The notes under the pieces: generated by a model
The model's input: the letters and a program-made list of their open reading frames with translations, nothing else
Database searches by the model: none
What the model was told of the DNA's origin: nothing
Made by a program: the position numbers and the translations under genes
Source of the DNA: an uncultured Thermomicrobiales bacterium
Lineage (GTDB): Bacteria > Chloroflexota > Chloroflexia > Thermomicrobiales > UBA6265
Direction: 5' to 3'
DNA: 17,104 nt
Assembly: GCA_902806395.1 (NCBI GenBank)
Contig: CADCWH010000131.1
Span: forward strand, 1 to 17,104
In this document: positions 8,026 to 13,994 of the stretch, piece after piece
How the letters are laid out: each line of letters starts with the position of its first letter
Numbering within the stretch: position 1 is the stretch's first letter

Positions 8026-8691
8026 TTAGGTCACATCGGCCCAGCCCACGTTGGTCTCCTCCGGGACAAAGCCAGTGCGGTCGAGACGTTCGACCGTGTC
8101 CGGCAGGTCGCCCGGGTCCGTGACCAGGACACCACCGTATCGGCCGATATCGGTCGCCACGGCGTCGTTCCACCTCGCAATCAATGATCGCAGCGCCCGT
8201 CGCCGTTCGGCGACCCGGGCGCCCCCTTCCGGGCCATCTCCGGTCACCGTGATTCTTGGTGTCGCCACGCCGAGGACGATCGGGCGGGCGCCGACCTCGG
8301 CGAGCGCGGCAACGGTCCCCGCGATTTCCTCGCGGAGCCGATCCACGGGCGTCCCCGCCAGGGCCAGTTCACTCATGCCGTCCACGATGGCCACGCGCGG
8401 CGGTTGAGCGAGCACCTCGTCGAGAGGGACGGAGGTGACGGGTCGGGTCTCTTCCCTGCCCCCCTGTCGTCGGGACACCTCGTCCAGCGCCGCGACCCAA
8501 TCCGGGTGAGACGGGTCACGAGCGGTCCCATTCGCCGCTCCCTCCGTCCACGGACCGCGGACGGAGGTCACGGCGAGGACTGGGCGTCGCCGGCCCCCAT
8601 GGCGCCACTCGGGACGGTCCACCAGGGCAGCGACGAGCGCGGTGAGCGCGGCCACGGCTACCGCGGCCACGACGAGTCCATAGGTCGTCAT
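8026..8691 (-). CDS. Membrane-anchored, degenerate SGNH/GDSL-hydrolase-like protein
   Basis: With the ATG at 8691 the protein has 221 residues: a hydrophobic N-terminal segment (about 5-24), a basic linker, then an alpha/beta domain. The strand VLAVTSVRG (38-46) sits where SGNH enzymes carry GDS. The segment VDGMSELALAGTPVDRL (103 onward) resembles their third block, where a G-x-ND motif is expected, and is followed by a strand like ARPIVLGVATP. The expected D-x-x-H near the C-terminus is absent; the end reads FVPEETNVGWADVT. So the fold is suggested but catalysis is doubtful. GAGGGA lies six bases before an alternative GTG (V at 8697) and twelve before the ATG; the frame extends further to 8772, but that would place a charged stretch before the membrane segment. 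Family assignment is inference. Confidence 0.62.
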   Translation of the reverse strand: MTTYGLVVAAVAVAALTALVAALVDRPEWRHGGRRRPVLAVTSVRGPWTEGAANGTARDPSHPDWVAALDEVSRRQGGREETRPVTSVPLDEVLAQPPRVAIVDGMSELALAGTPVDRLREEIAGTVAALAEVGARPIVLGVATPRITVTGDGPEGGARVAERRRALRSLIARWNDAVATDIGRYGGVLVTDPGDLPDTVERLDRTGFVPEETNVGWADVT

Positions 8692-8926
8692 CTCCACACG
8701 GCGTCCCTCAGCACGATCACCTCGGAGTCCTCTTAGGTGAGGACGAGACCCCTCCGCAACCTCCCGCGCCACGGGACCGAGCCGGTCAGTCCAGCCCTCC
8801 GATGTGGCGGTGCGGCGGCCAACTGACGGGGTGTCCAGTCTACTCCGGCCAAGCAGTCAAGGGCCGCCAGGTGTCCCCCCAGGCGTCTCCCGGGACAACC
8901 GCCGACCCGTAGCGGTCGAGCCAATA

Positions 8927-9415
8927 TCATCCCCCGGGCGGCGGAGGCAAGGGTCGTTGGGTCGGCGTGGCGGTCGGAGGCAATGACACGGTGATGGTCG
9001 GCCGCACGGTAGCAGTCCGCACGACCGTCGGTATTACCGTCGGCCGTGGCGTCGCCGTTGGCTGTGGCGTCGCGGTCGGGACCGCCGTCGGGGTCGAGGT
9101 CGGTCGGGGGGTCGGAGTCGGCACGGCCGCCGTGGCCGTCGGGACCACCGTGGCGATGCTGGCGGCGACCGGTGCAGGCGGGGGCGCCGGCTGGGAGGTA
9201 GGTGCGGGGACCGCGGTCGCGGTGGGACTTGGGGTAGCAGTCGGCGGCACCGGAGTCACCGTCGGTTCTAATGTCGCGGTGGGCGGCACCGCCGTGGCGG
9301 TCGGGCGGGGGGTCACGGTCGGCACCGGAGTCGCGGTCGGAGGGACCGGCGTCGCGGTGGGCATGGTCGTCGCGGTTGGGGGCAACGGCGTCTGGGTGGC
9401 GGTGGCCGTCGGGAC
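8927..9415 (-). repeat. Degenerate coding repeats (PTATPVP-type)
   Basis: The C-terminal half of the lipoprotein is built from short, imperfect tandem units encoding PTAT, PTVT and PP in alternation. On the + strand the same bases appear as recurring GGCGGT, GCGGTCGG and GGCACCG words. The pattern is interrupted around residues 205-235 by a Pro/Ala-rich stretch. Such repeats may change length by slippage or recombination between strains. Confidence 0.7.
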
Positions 9416-9841
9416 GGAGGCGCGCGGCCCGACCGGGAGCGCGCCGGTGGTCGGGGCCGGTGGGGCGGTCGGCGCCTCGGTCGCGGTCGGGACCGCCGGG
9501 ATGGTCGGAGAAGGGGCAGGACTCTCGGTCGGTGCGATGTCACCGGTCGCGGTGGCGACCGGGGTCAGGGCATTCGGTGTCCCGGCCGCAGATGGGGCTG
9601 GGGCCGTGGCCCGGACGGACGGCGCGGTGGCGGTGGGTGCCGTGCCATCATCGCTGCTCGCGACGGTGGGGGCAACGGTGGTCGAGGTCGCGGGGGCGAC
9701 CGTGGACTCGGCGGCGGCCGTCGACGTGGGAGACCGGTCTGCACCGTCGTCGCTCGCGCCACATGCGGTCAGGGTCACCACGATCGCGACGGCGATCACC
9801 AAGCGGGAGGGACCCGGACCAGCCGACCGTCGACGGGGCAT
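8927..9841 (-). CDS. Lipoprotein with Pro-Thr-Ala repeat tail
   Basis: A 304-residue secreted protein. The N-terminus is a lipoprotein signal: basic start, hydrophobic stretch (13-24), then the lipobox LTAC with Cys27 as the lipidated residue. The rest is low complexity: Ala/Ser/Thr/Pro to about residue 142, then tandem variants of PTATPVP and PTVTPRP to the end, finishing with PPPPGG. No globular domain is visible, so it probably acts as an extended surface stalk or a target for glycosylation (inference). AAGGAG at 9847-9852 lies five bases before the ATG. The gene is divergent from mobA. A long + strand frame through the same bases is a shadow of the repeat. Stop-free repeats alone would be weak evidence, but the signal peptide and ribosome site make this strand convincing. 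Confidence 0.82.
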   Translation of the reverse strand: MPRRRSAGPGPSRLVIAVAIVVTLTACGASDDGADRSPTSTAAAESTVAPATSTTVAPTVASSDDGTAPTATAPSVRATAPAPSAAGTPNALTPVATATGDIAPTESPAPSPTIPAVPTATEAPTAPPAPTTGALPVGPRASVPTATATQTPLPPTATTMPTATPVPPTATPVPTVTPRPTATAVPPTATLEPTVTPVPPTATPSPTATAVPAPTSQPAPPPAPVAASIATVVPTATAAVPTPTPRPTSTPTAVPTATPQPTATPRPTVIPTVVRTATVRPTITVSLPPTATPTQRPLPPPPGG

Positions 9842-9913
9842 GGAGACTCCTTACATACTCACCAACGCGTCATCGTCCGGTCGAGCAGGGTCCCACGCAT
9901 CGTTCCGCATCCT

Positions 9914-9922
9914 AGGGGGTGA
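9914..9922 (+). promoter_or_regulatory. Ribosome binding site that sets the mobA start
   Basis: AGGGGGTGA lies five bases before the ATG at 9928. A GTG at 9919 is in frame but falls inside this site, so the ATG is preferred. Confidence 0.7.
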
Positions 9923-9927
9923 CGCCG

Positions 9928-10632
9928 ATGACCGCAAGCGTACCCGTCGAGCCACTGGTGAGCACCGCCGTGCTGGCGGGTGGACAGAGCCGCCGGATGG
10001 GCCGCGACAAGGCTAGCCTCGTCCCGACAGACCAACCGTCGTCCTTGCTGGGGATGGTCGCCGGTGTGCTCGGGGCCATCTCGGACGACGTGCTGGTCAT
10101 CGGCGGCACACCGGAGCAGGGGGTCCCGCCGGCCACCCGATCCGTCCCGGACGAGCCCGGTCACGCCGGACCGCTGCGCGGCATCGCGGCGGCCCTCCGG
10201 GCTGCCCGTCATGACTGGTGTCTAGTGGTCGCCTGCGACCTCCCCTTTCTCTCCCCGGACCTCCTGCGATGGCTCTGTGTCGAGCGGACCGGGGTGGATG
10301 CGGTGGTACCCCTGACGCGAGCCAGCGGAAGGGAGGCTCACGGGCGACCCCAGCCACTCCATGCCGTCTACCACCGCCGGTGCCTCCCCGTTGCCCTCGA
10401 CCTACTGGCCTCGACCGGTCGGGCAGGCGCGCTCTTGGAACGAGTCAGCGTCTCCTTCGTCGAGGAGGACGAGCTGCGTCGATTCGATCCGACGCTCCGG
10501 TCTCTGACCAACCTCAACACACCTAAAGACCTCGCCACCGCCTTCGGTGCCCAGGCCGACGCCGGCGCGGTCGCCGCGCCCCATCGGCTATACTCGACGG
10601 GTGATCCGCGATCCGGGGAACGAGAGCGATGA
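9928..10632 (+). CDS. mobA: Molybdenum cofactor guanylyltransferase (MobA-like)
   Basis: A 234-residue nucleotidyltransferase of the MobA family, which joins GMP to molybdopterin to give the MGD form of the cofactor. The GTP-binding signature LAGGQSRRMGRDK is at residues 16-28. GPLRGIAAAL begins at 81, the metal-binding Asp is D104 in ACDLPFLSPDLL, and the C-terminal NLNTPKDL is at 195-202. The last 25 or so residues lie beyond the conserved domain. Related CTP- or NTP-transferases of the same fold are possible, but the pattern fits MobA best. No other molybdenum cofactor gene is in view. The stop overlaps the start of the DUF1232 gene (ATGA at 10629). Confidence 0.92.
   Translation: MTASVPVEPLVSTAVLAGGQSRRMGRDKASLVPTDQPSSLLGMVAGVLGAISDDVLVIGGTPEQGVPPATRSVPDEPGHAGPLRGIAAALRAARHDWCLVVACDLPFLSPDLLRWLCVERTGVDAVVPLTRASGREAHGRPQPLHAVYHRRCLPVALDLLASTGRAGALLERVSVSFVEEDELRRFDPTLRSLTNLNTPKDLATAFGAQADAGAVAAPHRLYSTGDPRSGERER
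10587..10597 (+). promoter_or_regulatory. Possible promoter -10 inside the 3' end of mobA
   Basis: GGCTATACTCG holds TATACT (10589-10594), 35 bases before the ATG of the DUF1232 gene and within the non-conserved tail of mobA. There is no clear -35. The core GCTATACTCG is identical to the motif upstream of tig on the other strand. Confidence 0.3.
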
Positions 10633-11012
10633 GGCGAGAACGGGCGATGACCGACGGCCTCGGACGACGCGACACGGTGCGCCTGGCCTGGCGCCTGCGC
10701 CGCGATCCTCGCGTGCCCGGATGGCAGAAGTGGTTGCCGGTCGTGGTCGCCGCGGCATACGTGGTGATGCCTTTGGACCTGGTCCCCGATGTGTTCCTGG
10801 TGATCGGCCAGGTCGATGACCTCGGAGTCGTTGGCCTGATGTTGGCCTCGCTGGCCCTCCTACCCCGGGTGGCGCCCCGCCAGGTGGTCGAAGAGCACCT
10901 GGTCGCGATGGGCCGTGGTCGGCGGGAGTCGATCCAAAGGGACGCCCGGCGAGGATCACCGTCGGGGACTACCGGCGGCGAGGTGATCGACACGCCGTAC
11001 CACGTACGCTGA
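10629..11012 (+). CDS. DUF1232 (YkvA-like) membrane protein
   Basis: A 127-residue protein with the DUF1232 signature. DPRVPGWQKWLP (26-37) leads into a hydrophobic segment with AYVVMPLDLVPD (43-54), then the conserved IGQVDDLGVVGLM, where the DD pair is typical. A second hydrophobic stretch (about 64-79) follows. Beyond residue 85 the chain is basic and probably disordered. The family is widespread and of unknown function; it probably sits in or on the membrane. The ATG overlaps the mobA stop by four bases; a second in-frame ATG at codon 7 is an alternative start. GGGGAACGAGAG just upstream can serve as ribosome site. It may also have its own promoter at 10587. Confidence 0.9.
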   Translation: MRRERAMTDGLGRRDTVRLAWRLRRDPRVPGWQKWLPVVVAAAYVVMPLDLVPDVFLVIGQVDDLGVVGLMLASLALLPRVAPRQVVEEHLVAMGRGRRESIQRDARRGSPSGTTGGEVIDTPYHVR

Positions 11013-11095
11013 TCGCGTCCATCTCACCCCCCACCGTCTGCCGGGGTACCGGCACCCAGGCGAACGTGCCATGAGCGACGAGGAATGAGGCAACG

Positions 11096-11434
11096 ATGAG
11101 CGTCACGTCCAACCCGTCCCGGAAGCCAGGACCGCGCGGCAACGAGCGGCGGCGCGAGAAGGGAGTCAATCCCGCCACCCGCCGGGCGATGGAGATCCGT
11201 CGGGCCGAGACGGTCGCCCGGTCGGCCCCGATCACGGCCGGCGAGCAACGGAACGTGCCCGCCCCCCGGATCGGCCGGCGTGACTCGGTCGCCCGGGCCA
11301 CCAGGGGGCCGGCCGCCCTTCCCCGTGGAATCGAGATGCTCTACATCCGTCACGACTTACGTCGGATGATTTTCACCGCCGTTGGCTTACTGGTGCTGAT
11401 GCTGGTCGTGCTGGTGATCTTGACCGCGATCTAG
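11096..11434 (+). CDS. Small basic protein with C-terminal membrane anchor
   Basis: A 112-residue protein of unknown family. Residues 1-88 are strongly basic (many Arg), polar and probably disordered. The last 22 residues, from MIFTAVGLLVL to the end, form one hydrophobic helix, giving the layout of a tail-anchored membrane protein with a positively charged cytoplasmic part that could bind nucleic acid or phospholipid (inference). GAGG at 11087-11090 lies five bases before the ATG. It follows the DUF1232 gene by 83 bases on the same strand and ends before a strong hairpin. Confidence 0.72.
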   Translation: MSVTSNPSRKPGPRGNERRREKGVNPATRRAMEIRRAETVARSAPITAGEQRNVPAPRIGRRDSVARATRGPAALPRGIEMLYIRHDLRRMIFTAVGLLVLMLVVLVILTAI

Positions 11435-11511
11435 GATACCCTCGCTTCAATCGACCGTGGCCATCACCAGGAACCTCGCGGGGCTGATCCGGATACCCAC
11501 ACGACGACAAT

Positions 11512-11546
11512 GACACGGCCGACGAGAAGTCCTCGTCGGCCGTGTC
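11512..11546. terminator. Perfect 15-bp hairpin between convergent genes
   Basis: GACACGGCCGACGAG (11512-11526), a five-base loop AAGTC, and its exact reverse complement (11532-11546). It lies between the 3' ends of the small membrane protein gene and tig, the expected place for a bidirectional terminator. Neither side has a strong T-run (GCTTCCT on +, ATTGTCG on -), so termination may be inefficient or of a U-poor type. Confidence 0.75.
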
Positions 11547-11672
11547 GCTTCCTGGGGAGCTTCTGCCGGGACTCCTGGTCCCATCCTAGCGGTCCCGCAC
11601 GGCCGAATAGCGAGCCGATACCGGCCCCGAGATCCGCCGCTGGCTGAGACGAATCCGGATCGGTCGACCCGG

Positions 11673-13373
11673 TTAGTGGGTCGGGTTCGCCAGGCTGCCG
11701 CCGGTGCCCGGCTCTCCCAGCGACTCCCGTTCCTCGGACGAGACCTGATCGTCGCCGGTGGCCTCGGCAGCATCGAGGGATTCCGTCTCGGCATCGTGAC
11801 CGACCGCCGCAGCTTGGGCGATATCGGTGACCCGCCCCTCCTCCGCGACTTCGGCGACGGCAACGGCCGCGTCCGGGTCAACGGCAGTGGCCGTGGCGGC
11901 GATGTCGCCGGACTGACCGGACATCACGCCACTCGTGATCACGGGATCTTCACCGGGGTGCTCACTCTGATCGTTCACCCCCTGCGCCGCGTCGTCCCCG
12001 TCTTGAACCGGGGTATCGCCGCCGTCCGCGGAGCCGCCGACCTCGACGTTTTCCTCTTCCGATGGCTCCCACCCATTGACCGTCGCCCCGCGGCCCTCTG
12101 TCGCCAGTTCGATCAGCCGGTCACCCAGCCGCTGCTCGAACAGGTTGTTCCGCATCATCCGCTGGAAGTACTCGCCGCCGTAGATCTCGCGCAGTCGCTC
12201 CGGCTCGGCGGCACCAGCCGACAGTCGGTCGATCTCGGCCGCGATGTCGTCATCGGTAACGACGATGCCCTCCCGCTCGGCCACCGCCCGGATCACCAGG
12301 GACGACCGCAGGCGCCGGGCCGACTCGGGCCGCATCTCGTCCCGCATCTCCTCCAGCGTCTGGCCGTTTGATCGGAGATACGTCTCGAGGGGGACCTGCT
12401 CGCGAGCCAGATTCTGGCGCAGCCGGTTGATGTCCTCGTCCAAACTCTCCTCGACCATCGCCGCCGGCGGGTCGACCACGGCCGCCGCGGTCATGGCCTC
12501 GGTGACCTCGTTGATGACCTGGGTCCGCAGTTCGCGGGTCTTGGACTGGTGGAGGTCGGACCGCACCTTCCGGCGGAGGTCCTCGACCGATTCGGCCTCA
12601 CCGATCTCCTTCGCGAAATCATCGTCCAGGGACAGGGGCTCCCGCTCCTTGAGCGCGAGGAGTTTGACGGTATAGGTCAGCGTCTTGCCCCGGATCAACT
12701 CGTCCACGGACTCGTCGTCGTCCTCGAAGACGATGTCGAAGGTCCGCTCCTCCCCGACGTTCATCTCCCGCAGCTGCTCGAGTAATCCCTCGAAGAGGTT
12801 GCTCTCGCCCAGGACGAAGGTCGCCCCTTCCACCGGCGCCTGGAACGGCTCGCCGGCATCCGTCACCGCGATGTCGAGGGTCACCTGGTCACCGTCGCGA
12901 GGGGTGCGTGGCTCGGCGGGGTCGACCCACGGGCTCCGGGTGATGCGCAGCCGGTCGATCACGGTGTCGACCTCGGACTCCTCGATCGCGGCATCCCGTG
13001 GCTCGACCCGGACATCGGCATAGCCAGCGAGGTCCACCTCGGGATAGACCGGAACCGTGATGGAGAAACCAACCGGCTCCACCGCCGTGATCTCCACCTC
13101 CGGCTGGGCCACGGGAATCAGCGACTCCTGGGACAGCGCCTGGCGATAGAGGGTGTCGATCACCTCCTTATGCGCTTCCTCGACGAAGATGCCCCGCCCG
13201 TAGAGGCGCTCGATCATCACCCGGGGCGCCTTCCCCTTCCGGAAACCCGGCACGGCGATGTCTTTGCCGACCGAGCGATAGGCGCGGTCTAGGGCAGCAT
13301 TGAACTCGGCATCATCGGCGACGATATCCAGCCGGACTTGGCTCTCCGGCAGGCGCTCTACGCTCAGCTTCAC
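11673..13373 (-). CDS. tig: Trigger factor, ribosome-associated chaperone with long acidic tail
   Basis: A 566-residue trigger factor. The N-terminal ribosome-binding domain has the signature GFRKGKAPR (43-51). The FKBP-like peptidyl-prolyl isomerase domain covers about 155-241 (DGDQVTLDIAV to YTVKLLALKERE), and the helical C-terminal arms run from about 246 to 430. After LIELATEGRGATVNGWEPS comes a tail of about 130 residues that is low-complexity, rich in Asp, Glu, Gly and Ala, and without Lys. Usual trigger factors have about 430-450 residues, so this tail is extra. I chose the GTG at 13373: AAGGAA (13382-13387) is eight bases from it and only two from the GTG at 13379, and the resulting MKLSVERL matches the family's usual start. 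No clp or lon gene is adjacent in the window. Confidence 0.95.
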   Translation of the reverse strand: MKLSVERLPESQVRLDIVADDAEFNAALDRAYRSVGKDIAVPGFRKGKAPRVMIERLYGRGIFVEEAHKEVIDTLYRQALSQESLIPVAQPEVEITAVEPVGFSITVPVYPEVDLAGYADVRVEPRDAAIEESEVDTVIDRLRITRSPWVDPAEPRTPRDGDQVTLDIAVTDAGEPFQAPVEGATFVLGESNLFEGLLEQLREMNVGEERTFDIVFEDDDESVDELIRGKTLTYTVKLLALKEREPLSLDDDFAKEIGEAESVEDLRRKVRSDLHQSKTRELRTQVINEVTEAMTAAAVVDPPAAMVEESLDEDINRLRQNLAREQVPLETYLRSNGQTLEEMRDEMRPESARRLRSSLVIRAVAEREGIVVTDDDIAAEIDRLSAGAAEPERLREIYGGEYFQRMMRNNLFEQRLGDRLIELATEGRGATVNGWEPSEEENVEVGGSADGGDTPVQDGDDAAQGVNDQSEHPGEDPVITSGVMSGQSGDIAATATAVDPDAAVAVAEVAEEGRVTDIAQAAAVGHDAETESLDAAEATGDDQVSSEERESLGEPGTGGSLANPTH

Positions 13374-13433
13374 GACCACTATTCCTTGGCTATGCCGGCG
13401 AACTCACCAGAGCGACGGCCACGGCGCACGCGC

Positions 13434-13480
13434 GAGGGCCGTTCGACGGCGTCGCCGCTGGGCGAGATCGAACGGCCCTC
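13434..13480 (-). repeat. Perfect 13-bp inverted repeat in the tig leader
   Basis: GAGGGCCGTTCGA (13434-13446) and its exact complement TCGAACGGCCCTC (13468-13480) are separated by 21 bases. They lie between the proposed tig promoter and its start codon. In RNA this would be a stable stem; in DNA it could be an operator. Confidence 0.75.
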
Positions 13481-13503
13481 GAAAGACTCATCCCTGGCGG
13501 GCG

Positions 13504-13512
13504 AGTATAGCA
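13504..13512 (-). promoter_or_regulatory. Extended -10 promoter for tig
   Basis: On the minus strand the sequence is TGCTATACT, a TGn extended -10 with TATACT (13504-13509). Transcription would start near 13497, giving a leader of about 125 bases that contains the inverted repeat. No good -35 is visible, as is usual for extended -10 promoters. Confidence 0.42.
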
Positions 13513-13742
13513 GAGGAAGGCACCGCCCTCCCGACACGATACCGAGCACCACGCCGCGAACGCCTGAGCCGAGCAACGTCGGGACCGTTCACCCCCCGTC
13601 CGGATCCGCGCGTCCGATCGCGCCTGGTTCACGCGTGCTGCCGCTGTCGTCCTGCGCCGTCCCACAACTGGCGGTTTCACGACCGGGCCACGTCCCTGAC
13701 CTAGTCGGCACCTGTGACGCACGGACACAGTGAACGTACATA

Positions 13743-13772
13743 TTGCCACCGGAGTCTGCCGGGTGCTAAGGT
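13743..13772 (+). promoter_or_regulatory. Possible promoter of the M23 gene
   Basis: TTGCCA (13743-13748), 18 bases, then TAAGGT (13767-13772) preceded by TGC as an extended -10. It points towards the M23 peptidase gene, whose start is about 215 bases further on. Confidence 0.35.
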
Positions 13773-13994
13773 GGCTCTATCGCCCCGCAACGATCAAATG
13801 TCGTGTCCGTTCGCTTCGTCAGGCGGACCGTCCTGCTCGACGTACCCGAGCCCGTGATCCCGCATGGGAGCTGGCACCGCCACGGTGTCGATCGAGGGAC
13901 CGTCGGGCGTCCCGCGCCCTGACCAGCGTGGGTACCACGGAAACGCGACGGATTGGCCGATCAGAGGGCAGACGTTCAGGCAGGGGGAGGGTGC

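Larger units (their letters stand above)
13380..13994. other. Divergent intergenic region between tig and the M23 gene
   Basis: About 615 bases without a convincing gene. The tig side holds its ribosome site, a 13-bp inverted repeat and an extended -10. The M23 side holds a possible promoter near 13743-13772 and a leader of about 215 bases with short hairpins, such as GGCACCG/CGGTGTC with a three-base loop and GGGAC/GTCCC. Bases 13513-13742 show nothing I can name. Frames open on both strands here are short and resemble no family. Confidence 0.55.

Noticed and set aside
8830..8865. TTGACT and TAGACT on the minus strand as a promoter for the SGNH-like gene
   Set aside because: The hexamers are only 12 bases apart, too close for a standard promoter.
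8733..8930. 65-codon minus-strand frame between the SGNH-like and lipoprotein genes
   Set aside because: No ribosome site or family resemblance, and it overlaps both neighbours' ends. The gap looks like ordinary non-coding DNA.
8967..10016. 349-codon plus-strand frame of Val/Gly/Ala repeats
   Set aside because: It is the complement of the Pro-Thr-Ala repeats and runs on into mobA in the wrong frame. The minus strand has a lipoprotein signal and a ribosome site.
13300..13749. Short frames on both strands upstream of tig
   Set aside because: They overlap the tig start, the inverted repeat and the promoter, and their products are Arg/Pro/Ser-rich without family resemblance.
13773..13994. c-di-AMP (ydaO-type) riboswitch before the M23 gene
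   Set aside because: The gene context fits, but the conserved sequence words of that riboswitch are not seen in the leader.
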